DNA of 32,510 nt from Anseongella ginsenosidimutans. Its GTDB lineage: Bacteria > Bacteroidota > Bacteroidia > Sphingobacteriales > Sphingobacteriaceae. The notes beneath the pieces are model-generated. The model had not been told where the DNA came from. It made no database searches and saw only the letters and a list, made by a program, of their open reading frames with translations. The position numbers and the translations under genes were made by a program. Within the stretch, counting starts at the first letter, position 1. Each line of letters begins with the position of its first letter. Positions 1-8,066 of this stretch are shown piece after piece. The stretch spans positions 1 through 32,510 of the forward strand of contig JAJUHF010000018.1 of the NCBI GenBank assembly GCA_029268045.1, written 5' to 3'.

Positions 1-297
1 AAGTGGATGGATGTAGACAATCAGCTCCTGTTGAAGCCCAAACAAACCGATGCATCGAACTACACCTGGACCCTGTCTCAGGGAAGGCTCAACTATTCTT
101 TCGAAAGCCGGGAACTGGAGTTGATGATGTCGGAACTCAAATTCCGGGCAGGCGCGGATTTTACGATCGCCCTTCGGGTCAACCATCAGCTTCCCTCGGG
201 GGATTGCGCCGATGAAAAGCAGTTTGTTCTGACTGCGGCCCTGTTTAAAAAATACCAGGCAAGCGGAAAGGCATTCGACAATACCACCAAAGAATAA
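1..297 (+). CDS. C-terminal fragment of an unidentified eCIS operon gene (cut by window edge)
   Basis: The frame is open from the first base and ends at the TAA at 295-297, so this is the last 98 codons of a gene that starts upstream. I do not recognise the family. The visible part is soluble, mixed alpha/beta in character, with no signal peptide or membrane segment; it contains the stretch LMMSELKFRAGADFTIALRV and a charged end. Its stop is five bases before the CIS tape-measure gene, so it is very probably in the same operon. In related loci this position is usually a baseplate or other structural protein, which is an inference from gene order only. An internal ATG at 7 could be mistaken for a start, but nothing in the sequence favours it. 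Confidence 0.6.
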   Translation, partial: KWMDVDNQLLLKPKQTDASNYTWTLSQGRLNYSFESRELELMMSELKFRAGADFTIALRVNHQLPSGDCADEKQFVLTAALFKKYQASGKAFDNTTKE

Positions 298-302
298 AGG
301 GC

Positions 303-1868
303 ATGAACGGGATGCAATACAGGAAACCGCTTCACCGGATCCGCATGCAGCGCCTGGAGGTGGAATTCGAAAACCAGGTGGATGCATTCAAGACACGGGA
401 TGAGCTCTCGGCCGTATGCCGGCGCCGGCTGATTCCGGCCATGGAGCGGCTGTTGGATAAAAAATACGCTCAATCTCCTCTGATCCGTATTCCCAGCCTG
501 GTGATTGATGTGGGAACGCTGGATGCCGAGGATTGGGAAAACGCGCTGACCGACGCGGTGGTAACGCAACTGGAGCAGTATCTGGACCGGGAACTATTGC
601 GGAGCGGGCCTGAACGGGCACCCGATGGGCAAACGCCGGCCGCAGAACACTTCAGGCAAAAAGCGGATTTCTTGTTGTCTTACCTGAAGACCGGTATCCA
701 GGCCTGGAACTCACCGTACGAAAACACAGGACAGCTGCGAAATGACCTGACCCGGCTCCTGGAAAGTTCGCGCCGGTTTTTGAAGTCTGCCGACGGAACA
801 TCGGCGATCACCCGGGGCCCCGGTCTTTCCGGGGGTTTTCCTGCAAAGTTGCTGGGTCTTCTGAATTCAGACCTGAACGCCATGGTCCGGCTGCTTTATC
901 TGGTTCCCGAAAAAGCAATTCTTCCGGTGCTGATCCGAAAGGAATGGGACCGGAGGGAGATCCGAAAGACGCGGAAGCGCTGGGATACCCTTTTGCGGGG
1001 GGCGGGGTTGTCCACGACCGACTGCCGTGCCGTCTTTATGCAGGCCCTGGGTCTGCTGAGTGAGCGCGGTCGGAACCCCTCGCTGACGCTGTCGGAAGAT
1101 GTTTCACAGCAAGTGGTTCAGGTGCTGAAAGCGTGGCACACGGCGGTATTCCGGAATCTGCCGGAAATGCTTATTGCCCATGCAGCCTCAGGAAACGCAA
1201 AGCCGGCAATCGGTGCAAGGCGGCCCGGCGTTCCGGGTGATTCACATCGTGATAAAACGGCGGGATTCGAACGGGACGCCCCTGCGCAGGAAGAAAGCGG
1301 CGAATCAGGAAGCTCCGCGGATCAAGGCATGGTTGTCCGGACGGACTGGAACCGGTTGCCGGCCCATGAGTCGGTATATATTTCCAATGCGGGATTGGTT
1401 TTACTTCATCCCTTTTTGCATCATTTATTCGAAAATATCGGCCATACGGTGAAGAACGCCTGGAATTCACCTGAATTGCGGCACCGGTCCCTTGTGTTGA
1501 CCCAATACCTGGTTCACGGAAAAGACGAATATGCCGAGCAGGACCTCCTGCTGAACAAGCTGCTCACCGGTTACCCTCTGGAAGCACCCCTGCCGCTGGA
1601 TACGGTGTTAAGTGATTTTGAAAAGAAAGAAGCGGAAGAATTGCTTGAATCGGTCATCGCCCATTGGAAAGCGTTGCGGAACACGGGGATTGCGGCATTC
1701 CAGGGGACTTTCCTGCAGCGGGCCGGAAAACTTTCCAAGCGCGACAAGGGCTGGTTATTGGAAGTGGATCAGCAGGTGCAGGACGTATTGCTTGGAAAGA
1801 TCCCCTGGGGTTTCTCCACGATCAAAACACCCTGGATGAACGAAATACTAGCGGTCGAATGGGCATGA
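303..1868 (+). CDS. Contractile injection system tape-measure family protein (CIS_TMP, Afp14-like)
   Basis: This 521-residue protein resembles the eCIS tape-measure family, which in Afp/PVC-type particles is thought to set inner-tube length. Two family hallmarks are visible. The N-terminal block, about residues 10-70, has HRIRMQRLEVEF followed by an R-R-LIPAMERLLD helix and a beta strand ending in VIDVGTL. The C-terminal block begins near residue 365 with LVLLHPFLHHLFENIG and continues with a LTQYLVHG and LLLNKLLTGYPLE segment. The middle, about 300-345, is charged and probably flexible. It is soluble and has no signal peptide, as expected for a cytoplasmically assembled particle. A second ATG nine bases downstream is an alternative start. 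It is 15 bases upstream of the hydrolase gene in the same operon. Real phage tape measures are unrelated in sequence, so the function rests on family membership. Confidence 0.85.
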   Translation: MNGMQYRKPLHRIRMQRLEVEFENQVDAFKTRDELSAVCRRRLIPAMERLLDKKYAQSPLIRIPSLVIDVGTLDAEDWENALTDAVVTQLEQYLDRELLRSGPERAPDGQTPAAEHFRQKADFLLSYLKTGIQAWNSPYENTGQLRNDLTRLLESSRRFLKSADGTSAITRGPGLSGGFPAKLLGLLNSDLNAMVRLLYLVPEKAILPVLIRKEWDRREIRKTRKRWDTLLRGAGLSTTDCRAVFMQALGLLSERGRNPSLTLSEDVSQQVVQVLKAWHTAVFRNLPEMLIAHAASGNAKPAIGARRPGVPGDSHRDKTAGFERDAPAQEESGESGSSADQGMVVRTDWNRLPAHESVYISNAGLVLLHPFLHHLFENIGHTVKNAWNSPELRHRSLVLTQYLVHGKDEYAEQDLLLNKLLTGYPLEAPLPLDTVLSDFEKKEAEELLESVIAHWKALRNTGIAAFQGTFLQRAGKLSKRDKGWLLEVDQQVQDVLLGKIPWGFSTIKTPWMNEILAVEWA

Positions 1869-1883
1869 AAACCAATACACGAT

Positions 1884-2636
1884 ATGAAACTACTTAAAAA
1901 AGGAATGGAAGGCGACGAAGTCCGTCAGCTTCAGGAAATTCTCCGGGAATTGGATTATGACGTGCCGCTTAGCGGCGTGTTTGATCAGGCCACCTACAAG
2001 GCGGTACAGGTTTTTCAAAGCCGGCATCTGGATAAGCACGGCGTCCCTCTGGTGGTGGACGGGCAGGTGGGACCGCTTACCTGGTGGGCACTGCAGAATC
2101 CCCGCAGTAAGGTGGAAACCGGCAGCACATTGTATAGTGAAATGCCTCCGGATTCCATGGGTGGCTCTTTTTTGGGACGGAACGCATTGCAGGAAGCAAT
2201 CAATGAAATGAACGCCGGTGCGACCGAAGTGGGGGGGAACAACCGTGGACCCTGGGTGAAGAAGTACCTACAGCCGGCCGGTCTTGGCGAGGGGAACCCC
2301 TGGTGCGCCGCATTTGTCAGCTGGTGCTTTTTGCAGACGGTGGGCGAAGACAAGAGCGATATGCCGTTCCGGTATTCGGCAGGCGCCCGGAATATTTTTC
2401 AGCAATTTAAAGACAAGGGATGGGCACTGGATGAAAATGCCACACCCGAGCCGGGCGACATTGTATGCTGGTGGCGGATCAGCAAGCCTTCGGGCTTCGG
2501 CCACATCGGTATTGTGCACCATTGCAAAGACGGGTTCCTTTACACGATCGAAGGGAACAAGGCCGCCAATGTCGCCGGATTTTCGTATGTGAAGTCACGC
2601 ATGGATAAATTACTCGGTTACGGAAGGATCCCCTAA
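1884..2636 (+). CDS. eCIS-associated peptidoglycan-binding / CHAP-type hydrolase
   Basis: The 250-residue protein has a PG_binding_1 module at about residues 1-72 (MKLLKKGMEGDEVRQLQEIL, then the GVFDQAT and DGQVGPLTW turns) joined to a CHAP/NlpC-P60-like cysteine amidase or peptidase domain at about 95-245. Likely catalytic residues are Cys141 in NPWCAAFVSWCF, His207 in GFGHIGIVHH and Glu223 in YTIEGN. There is no signal peptide. In contractile systems such cell-wall hydrolases can sit near the baseplate or spike and help open the target envelope, or help release the particle from the producer; which of these applies cannot be told from sequence. The gene lies between the tape-measure and DUF4157 genes with gaps of 15 and 10 bases, so it is part of the injection-system operon and not a housekeeping autolysin. 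Confidence 0.85.
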   Translation: MKLLKKGMEGDEVRQLQEILRELDYDVPLSGVFDQATYKAVQVFQSRHLDKHGVPLVVDGQVGPLTWWALQNPRSKVETGSTLYSEMPPDSMGGSFLGRNALQEAINEMNAGATEVGGNNRGPWVKKYLQPAGLGEGNPWCAAFVSWCFLQTVGEDKSDMPFRYSAGARNIFQQFKDKGWALDENATPEPGDIVCWWRISKPSGFGHIGIVHHCKDGFLYTIEGNKAANVAGFSYVKSRMDKLLGYGRIP

Positions 2637-2646
2637 AACTACAGGT

Positions 2647-5421
2647 ATGAATTATCAAGCGGAACGAAAAAAATCGGATTCAGCTTCGGCTCCGGGAACA
2701 TCTTCTTTCTTCCCTGCAGCCATTGTGCAGCCCAAACTGCGTGTAAATGCACCGGGTGACCGGTATGAGCAGGAGGCCGATGAGGTGGCCGACACCGTGG
2801 TGAATGGACAGGAAGTGGCGGACGGGGCCTTTCAGGTCCGGCCTACCCCCGGTGTGCAGCGGAAATGCGCCCATTGTGAGGAGGAGGAAGAAAAGGAGGT
2901 ACAGCTCAAGTCCAATGGCAAATCGCCTGGCCGCGTACTGGATCCCCAGCTCATCCAATCGCTTCAGGCCAGCAAAGGCGGCGGGAAACCCTTGCCGGGC
3001 GATGCCAGGCAGTACATGGAAAGCCGGTTCGGTACGGATTTCAGCGGCGTAAACATTCATACCGGCGAAAAAGCGGCCCGGTTAAGCCGCCAACTGAATG
3101 CGCAGGCGTTTACCCACGGCCGCGATATTTATTTTAACGAAGGAAAGTTCGCGCCCCATACCCAATCGGGAAAGCACCTGCTGGCCCATGAACTGACGCA
3201 TGTCCTGCAGCAGACCGGCGGCGCGGGTTCTGCCGGGCAGGTCATCCAAAGGCAGGAAGAGGAGGCTTCGCTGATGCAGCGGGCCAGCATCGAGGTCCTG
3301 GATTTCCTTCTTCCATTGGGCAATGGATTTTATTTTGAGGTGACCGGAGGAATTACCTGGGGATATCCCATTTATACCGGGGGATCGGCCGTTATTTATG
3401 TCACCCGGGCAAGCCAGAGCCGGCTGCATATTCTGGTCCGGAAGCAGGGGCGGCTGGCCTTTGACACGGGTGTGGGCGGCTCGGTTATGCTGGGACGCCG
3501 TGGCAGGGCCGGAACCGGAGAGCGGGGATGGGGCGTAGGGGCGGAAGCAGGCGCGAATTTCATGGCAGGTGCGGTGGGAACTGTCCTGGAGGAATATTCC
3601 ATTCCAACGGGTGAACTGTTGAGTTTTATGGGATCTCAGGCAATTGATACGGTCCTGTCGGCCACCCTGGTGACCTCCACGCTGAAGGGACCGGTGCAGG
3701 ACCTGCTGGGCGCGGCAGCGGACCAATACATGACGCGCCAGCAGATCGAAGGAGGACTGTTTGCCCAGGGAGACGCCGAAGCGGGCATTGGACTGAGAAG
3801 ACCCACCGAACGCTTCAACGAGCGCGTGGGTGATTCCGACGGCAGGCACTTGCGGGGCAGCGCCTGGGGCCCGGGAGATGACCGTGATTTCCAGGGTACC
3901 ACCTCCACCTGGGATCCCCTGACCTTCCTGAACCGTTTTCTGGGGGTCTTTTTGAGCGCGAACGCCAGTGCCCAGGTTGTGGGAGGGTATGAGCAGCAAA
4001 TGGAGGGGAATTCCCAAACCCATGCGATTTACCTGGAAGGACAGATCGGTGCGATGATCGGGATACCCATTCCGGTGGTCAGCCAGATCCTGGCTTCCCT
4101 GCCTCCCGATGCGGGCGGAGGAGTTCGGCTTGAACTGGTGGAGACTCCGGGCGAACCGACCCAGATCCGGGCCGTTGTCTATCTGAAACAGGGGGAAGAT
4201 CAATATTATGCCGGTGCCGCGGGGCAGCAGAACATGGTATTTAATCTCACCAATCTTATTTCGGTGGAAGAGCTGGCCGAAGCGCTCCGGACCGGGCGGC
4301 TGCCTTCGGTGGGGGCGCTTTCTTTTGCCAACCTGATGGAAAAAGTATCCTTCTTCAGCCGGCTTACACTGGGGACACAGAGCCGGAGGCTGGCGCGGTT
4401 TATAGGCCGGCAATCCGGAACCCGCTCACTTCTTTCCGATGCGGCGCTTAGAAAAGCGAGCTATACGGGGGGAGGCGAACTGGAGGTATATCTGGACTAC
4501 GCCGGAGAAATGAACGGAACCGATTTTATGCGTGTTGCCGAACGTCTGCTTCATGCCGGGGGACAAGCCGTGGATGCGGTTTCCAGTGCGGAGGATTTTT
4601 CTTCAGCATATGAAAAGCTGTCCCAGTTCTTTTCGGGATACCTCGATTCGGAAGAGTTCGGCGAACTGACCGATGACCTAATGGACCAATTGACGATCAC
4701 CACCGCCAAACTACGTATACAGCTCGGACTGGGCGTGGGCGCGTCCGCCCGGCTTGCCAAAGGGGCAAAGGTTCGGGGAGACATCAGTCTGGTGGGTGGG
4801 AATTTTTGTGAGCTGGATATCGCGGCCCTGTTCGGCGGCCGTATCACGCTGCGGAGCCTGCTTGAAAAAGTCGGAGAGATTGTGAATAACCCCGTTTCCT
4901 ATCTGCCCAACTGCCCGATTCTCAGCCTGATCTACGGTAGCGGAGGCGGGGGGGCGTCCGATTCCAGCGGATCGGAAGGGACCGCCGGCGGTCCCGCCTC
5001 GGGCAACAGCGCTTCGGGTAGGGACTCGGGTCCGGCTGCTTCGGGCGGAACCACTGGAACAGCTTCTTCGCCTTCCCGAAGCCGGCGCCGGGAGGGGGCG
5101 CAGGCACAGTCCCGCAGCGCATCCTCCGGCGAATACAATGTCACCCAGAACTATCCCCCGGATGTACCTCCGTTGGTACTCCAGATATTGGAAGTGTACG
5201 GTCCACTGCATCTGAATACGCCAAGAAATGCCCGGCTGGAACTTACCATGCTCATGACGACCGAGCATGTGGCCCGGCCGTTCCGGGTCAGGGTACACGT
5301 TAAAGTTATTGAAATCGGCGACGGCCAGATCGTGCTGGAGCTTACCCGGGCCTGGTGGATCGAGGAGTTGCGTGTCGGATCGGACCAGGGTGTCCGGTAT
5401 CACCTTGAATACAACAATTGA
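2647..5421 (+). CDS. DUF4157-domain protein, likely eCIS cargo/toxin with HELTH motif
   Basis: The 924-residue protein carries the DUF4157 domain, a recognised marker of eCIS-associated effector proteins. The N-terminus has the typical leader (VQPKLRVNAPGDRYEQEADE near residues 28-47), a CxxC at Cys74/Cys77 followed by five glutamates, and then the core (RFGTDFSGVNIHTG) leading to HELTHVLQQ, with the HExxH zinc-protease-like motif at 181-185. Residues of about 205-760 match nothing I recognise: glycine-rich, probable beta-strand segments alternate with helices. A Gly/Ser/Ala linker of about 70 residues (763-833) leads to a compact C-terminal domain of about 90 residues. There is no signal peptide. 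It sits between the hydrolase and the ATPase in the operon. My inference is that the N-terminal part directs loading into the particle and the rest acts in the target. The biochemical activity is unknown, and HExxH in DUF4157 proteins may be structural. Confidence 0.82.
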   Translation: MNYQAERKKSDSASAPGTSSFFPAAIVQPKLRVNAPGDRYEQEADEVADTVVNGQEVADGAFQVRPTPGVQRKCAHCEEEEEKEVQLKSNGKSPGRVLDPQLIQSLQASKGGGKPLPGDARQYMESRFGTDFSGVNIHTGEKAARLSRQLNAQAFTHGRDIYFNEGKFAPHTQSGKHLLAHELTHVLQQTGGAGSAGQVIQRQEEEASLMQRASIEVLDFLLPLGNGFYFEVTGGITWGYPIYTGGSAVIYVTRASQSRLHILVRKQGRLAFDTGVGGSVMLGRRGRAGTGERGWGVGAEAGANFMAGAVGTVLEEYSIPTGELLSFMGSQAIDTVLSATLVTSTLKGPVQDLLGAAADQYMTRQQIEGGLFAQGDAEAGIGLRRPTERFNERVGDSDGRHLRGSAWGPGDDRDFQGTTSTWDPLTFLNRFLGVFLSANASAQVVGGYEQQMEGNSQTHAIYLEGQIGAMIGIPIPVVSQILASLPPDAGGGVRLELVETPGEPTQIRAVVYLKQGEDQYYAGAAGQQNMVFNLTNLISVEELAEALRTGRLPSVGALSFANLMEKVSFFSRLTLGTQSRRLARFIGRQSGTRSLLSDAALRKASYTGGGELEVYLDYAGEMNGTDFMRVAERLLHAGGQAVDAVSSAEDFSSAYEKLSQFFSGYLDSEEFGELTDDLMDQLTITTAKLRIQLGLGVGASARLAKGAKVRGDISLVGGNFCELDIAALFGGRITLRSLLEKVGEIVNNPVSYLPNCPILSLIYGSGGGGASDSSGSEGTAGGPASGNSASGRDSGPAASGGTTGTASSPSRSRRREGAQAQSRSASSGEYNVTQNYPPDVPPLVLQILEVYGPLHLNTPRNARLELTMLMTTEHVARPFRVRVHVKVIEIGDGQIVLELTRAWWIEELRVGSDQGVRYHLEYNN

Positions 5422-5424
5422 GAT

Positions 5425-6774
5425 ATGGAAGTAGTACGGAGCGTGCCCTCACTGAAAACCGCGGATTCGTACCTGGTCACTGCGCTGGATTACCTGAAAC
5501 GATTCGTGGAATGGCGTCTTCGGACTCATTTCGGCGAAGCGGACCCTTGGGGGGAGGATCTTTGCCTGCCTCCTGAGGAGGACCAGACCTCTTTTGCGGG
5601 TTTTGTCCGCCGCCTACAGCCTTCTTCTGAGGAAATGATTCTATTGCTTACGGCCCTGGTCCCGCACCTGGTGCCTGGTTTTTTTGATAAGATCATCGGG
5701 CAGTTTCTGCCCCGGGGAGGTGAATTTCCCGAGTTCGGAGGCCAGAAGGGAAAGAATCACCGGGGGACCCTGCCCACAGGCGAAACGGCGCTGTTTCTTT
5801 TGGCAGGACTGGACCCCGGAGCCAGACTGCAGATGCTTCCTTTCTTTGATCCGGAACACGATCTGTTCAGGAACAGGATCCTTTCCCTGGAGCCGGTTGC
5901 AGCGCACGAACCGGCCCTCAGCGGAAGATTGATATTGGAAAGGGAATTCGTGGAAGTATTTACCACGGGCAAAGTGGGACTTCCCCGCCTTAGTATTCAT
6001 TTCCCGGCGCAGCATTTAACCACGCAGACAGTATGGGATGACCTGGTTCTGAATGAACGGATCTGGCAGCAGATAGGGGAATTGAAAAGCTGGATCAAAT
6101 ACCACGACCGGCTTTGGTCGGAATGGAAAATGGGGAGGAAACTCAAACCTGGCTACCGGGTGTTGTTCTACGGGCCGCCCGGTACGGGGAAAACATTGAC
6201 GGCCACGCTGTTGGGCAAGTACACCGGACGGGAAGTGTTTAAGATCGACCTTTCCATGGTTGTATCGAAATTTATCGGGGAGACAGAGAAGAACCTGGCC
6301 TCGCTCTTCGACAAAGCCGAGCATAAGGACTGGATCCTGTTTTTTGACGAAGCCGACGCGATATTCGGAAAGCGGACCGGAGTACGGGATGCGCACGATA
6401 AATACGCCAACCAGGAAGTGTCCTATCTTTTGCAACGGATCGAGGCTCACTCCGGGCTGGTGATCCTTGCTTCAAACTTCAGGAATAACATCGACGAAGC
6501 ATTTATCCGACGATTCAATTCGGTCGTCTATTTTCCACCCCCATCGGCGGAGGAACGGTTCCGGCTATGGAAACAATCCTTTCCCGATGAAGTGCGCCTG
6601 GCAAAGGAGATCGACCTGGAAAACATTGCAGCGGAATATGAGCTGACCGGTGCCCACATCATCAATATTGTCCAATACCTGTGTCTATCGGCGCTGGAGA
6701 AAGGCAGCAGCGCGATTTCCCGTGCGGATCTTCTGCGCGGAATACGACGTGAACTGGAAAAGGAAGGGAAATAG
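5425..6774 (+). CDS. AAA+ ATPase of the contractile injection system (Afp15-like)
   Basis: This 449-residue protein has a poorly conserved N-terminal part (1-200) and a classical AAA+ module. The Walker A is GPPGTGKT at residues 250-257, Walker B is ILFFDEAD with Asp308-Glu309, a sensor-1 segment LVILASNFRNN follows, and an arginine-finger-like AFIRRFNSVVYFP motif ends the core. An ATPase of this kind is a conserved component of Afp/PVC-type loci and is thought to be needed for assembly or for loading; it is cytoplasmic and not part of the finished tube. It starts three bases after the DUF4157 stop, so translation is probably coupled. It is the last gene of this operon: the following gene begins 33 bases later, appears to have its own promoter and is unrelated. 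Family assignment as an AAA ATPase is certain; the eCIS role comes from context. Confidence 0.9.
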   Translation: MEVVRSVPSLKTADSYLVTALDYLKRFVEWRLRTHFGEADPWGEDLCLPPEEDQTSFAGFVRRLQPSSEEMILLLTALVPHLVPGFFDKIIGQFLPRGGEFPEFGGQKGKNHRGTLPTGETALFLLAGLDPGARLQMLPFFDPEHDLFRNRILSLEPVAAHEPALSGRLILEREFVEVFTTGKVGLPRLSIHFPAQHLTTQTVWDDLVLNERIWQQIGELKSWIKYHDRLWSEWKMGRKLKPGYRVLFYGPPGTGKTLTATLLGKYTGREVFKIDLSMVVSKFIGETEKNLASLFDKAEHKDWILFFDEADAIFGKRTGVRDAHDKYANQEVSYLLQRIEAHSGLVILASNFRNNIDEAFIRRFNSVVYFPPPSAEERFRLWKQSFPDEVRLAKEIDLENIAAEYELTGAHIINIVQYLCLSALEKGSSAISRADLLRGIRRELEKEGK

Positions 6775-6794
6775 GCTGGATGCTGTTCAATCCG

Positions 6795-6802
6795 TATATT
6801 AG
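6795..6802 (+). promoter_or_regulatory. Candidate -7 box for the PspC gene cluster
   Basis: TATATTAG matches the Bacteroidota -7 consensus TAnnTTTG at seven of eight positions and ends five bases before the ATG at 6808. No clear TTTG lies about 20 bases upstream. If used, the transcript would begin almost at the start codon. Confidence 0.35.
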
Positions 6803-6807
6803 CGGAT

Positions 6808-7050
6808 ATGCATCACACGCGCTATCGTAATTCCCAAACCGGCCTTTTGGGTGGCGTCGCCTCGGGGCTGGCCGAGCAATTCAAGGTTCCGCCGTTTCTA
6901 TTCCGCTTGTTATTTATTATCCTGTTGATGGGGCTGGGTTTGGGACTGTTTTTGTATCTTGCTTTATGGATCGTGTTACCTGATAAGCGAAACGGGCGTC
7001 GTATCGTAGATCAAGTGTTAAATCAAGTTCAAAAATGGAAAAAAGACTAG
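6808..7050 (+). CDS. Small PspC-domain membrane protein
   Basis: An 80-residue protein consisting almost wholly of one PspC domain: the N-terminal GGVASGLAEQFKVPPFLFRLLF signature region is followed by a single hydrophobic segment at about residues 32-56 (ILLMGLGLGLFLYLALWIVLP) and a short basic tail. PspC proteins sit in the inner membrane; the founding member in enterobacteria senses or regulates membrane stress, but Bacteroidota have no classical phage-shock operon and the role of stand-alone copies is unknown. The gene overlaps the next PspC gene by 16 bases, so the two are translationally linked. Start codon choice is supported by the only upstream ATG and a TATATTAG box just before it. 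Confidence 0.85.
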   Translation: MHHTRYRNSQTGLLGGVASGLAEQFKVPPFLFRLLFIILLMGLGLGLFLYLALWIVLPDKRNGRRIVDQVLNQVQKWKKD

Positions 7051-7781
7051 TCAGAAATATTCCGGACAAAATGATCGGTGGTGTCGCCGCGGGGCTGGCC
7101 GACTACTTGGGGATTGATATGACGGTGGTGCGGTTGCTGTTTGTGGTGGCTACCTTTTTACACGGTTCGGGCCTCTTGGTTTATATCGTATTGTGGATCG
7201 CGATGCCGGCAGGCGGGTCCGGCCCAGTATACGCCGGGAATCCGGACGCAATGAATCCGGGCACACCCGAAGCGGGTACTTCGCCTCCAGGGACTCCCGG
7301 GAGCCCGCCGCTTGAAAGAAAGCGGTCCGAGAACAGGACGTCGGTACTGATCGGCTGGATCCTGGTGGGTTTCGGAGTGTATTTCCTGATGCGTGAATTT
7401 CTGGGCAGGTGGCTTTCGGAATTCTTTTACTGGTTCAACTTTGGCAGGATCTGGCCGGTTATATTCATCATTGTTGGGGTACTGATTATTACCTCCGCCA
7501 GGCGGAAGCACGCAGCGCCGTCTTCAGGAAACGGCGATCAGGCCAGCCCCCCGCCGGAACCCGCTGGAGGTCCTTCCAGCACCGGACCGTCTTCCGGACC
7601 GGGCGGACCGTCTCCGGATCCAACTGGACCTTCCGGACCGGCCGGACCGTCATCGGGGCCGACCGGATCCAATCCAGGCGCCCCTGCGGGGCCAACCGGA
7701 CCGTCTCCGGGATCCGTGGGGCCGCCGTATTCCCACCGGTCTCCCGATCCTTCCGATAAGAGTCACAACACTGAACTATGA
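7035..7781 (+). CDS. PspC + LiaF-like membrane protein with collagen-like Gly-Pro tail
   Basis: The 248-residue protein starts with a PspC domain (KMIGGVAAGLADYLGIDMTV, one membrane segment to about residue 60). A Gly/Pro-rich spacer (66-92) follows, then two more hydrophobic segments (about 101-122 and 136-153), the second with RIWPVIFIIVGVLII, resembling the DUF5668/LiaF transmembrane motif also present in the next gene. From about residue 178 to 230 the tail is rich in Gly-Pro-Ser/Thr triplets such as TGPSGPAGPSSGP, encoded by a diverged GC-rich repeat. LiaF-type proteins take part in cell-envelope stress sensing in Firmicutes; here only an envelope-related role can be proposed. It overlaps its upstream neighbour by 16 bases and its downstream neighbour by an ATGA. 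Confidence 0.85.
   Translation: MEKRLVRNIPDKMIGGVAAGLADYLGIDMTVVRLLFVVATFLHGSGLLVYIVLWIAMPAGGSGPVYAGNPDAMNPGTPEAGTSPPGTPGSPPLERKRSENRTSVLIGWILVGFGVYFLMREFLGRWLSEFFYWFNFGRIWPVIFIIVGVLIITSARRKHAAPSSGNGDQASPPPEPAGGPSSTGPSSGPGGPSPDPTGPSGPAGPSSGPTGSNPGAPAGPTGPSPGSVGPPYSHRSPDPSDKSHNTEL
7566..7725 (+). repeat. Imperfect GGACCGTC-type tandem repeat encoding collagen-like tail
   Basis: The stretch contains GGACCGTCT, GGACCGTCATC, GGACCTTCC and related units spaced at about 9-18 bases, giving runs of Gly-Pro-Ser in the PspC/LiaF-like protein. Units are imperfect and stay in frame, so this is a coding minisatellite and not a CRISPR or terminator. Confidence 0.7.
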
Positions 7782-8053
7782 CATCCCGTGATACGATGAG
7801 ATCCCGAGATATTTTTTGGGGAATTTTCTTTATTCTCCTGGGTACCCTGCTTATTCTGGAAAAGTATCATCTCATTGAGATCTGGTGGAACATGCACGAC
7901 ATCTGGCGGCTATGGCCGCTTATCCTGGTCGTAATCGGAATGAATCTGATTTCCCGGCGCACCGAGGTGATTTACAAGGTGGCCACTGTGCTGCTGCTGC
8001 TGGCGTTTGGATACATTGTCGTGTACGGTTACCAGTTGCAGAACGGATTTTAA
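7778..8053 (+). CDS. DUF5668/LiaF-type transmembrane protein
   Basis: A 91-residue membrane protein with three hydrophobic segments at about residues 12-27, 43-58 and 68-84. The segment RLWPLILVVIGMNLISRR matches the LiaF N-terminal transmembrane (DUF5668) pattern seen in the preceding protein. The start overlaps the upstream stop as ATGA, which is good evidence for translational coupling; an internal ATG at residue 7 is a less likely start. As the third member of the PspC/PspC/LiaF-like set it probably works in the same membrane complex. No soluble catalytic domain exists, so it is likely a regulator or scaffold. The gene faces the DUF167 gene with 13 bases between stops and I see no terminator there. 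Confidence 0.75.
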   Translation: MTSRDTMRSRDIFWGIFFILLGTLLILEKYHLIEIWWNMHDIWRLWPLILVVIGMNLISRRTEVIYKVATVLLLLAFGYIVVYGYQLQNGF

Positions 8054-8066
8054 GGGGTAGGGAGGA

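Noticed and set aside
3082-4413. Long minus-strand open frame (443 codons) inside the DUF4157 gene
   Set aside because: It is fully antisense to a well-supported gene; the translation is rich in Arg, Gln, Pro and His with no domain, as expected for a shadow frame in GC-rich DNA.
7566-7725. Tandem repeat as a possible CRISPR array
   Set aside because: Units are about 9-18 bases, imperfect and in frame with a coding region; there are no equal-length unique spacers and no cas genes.
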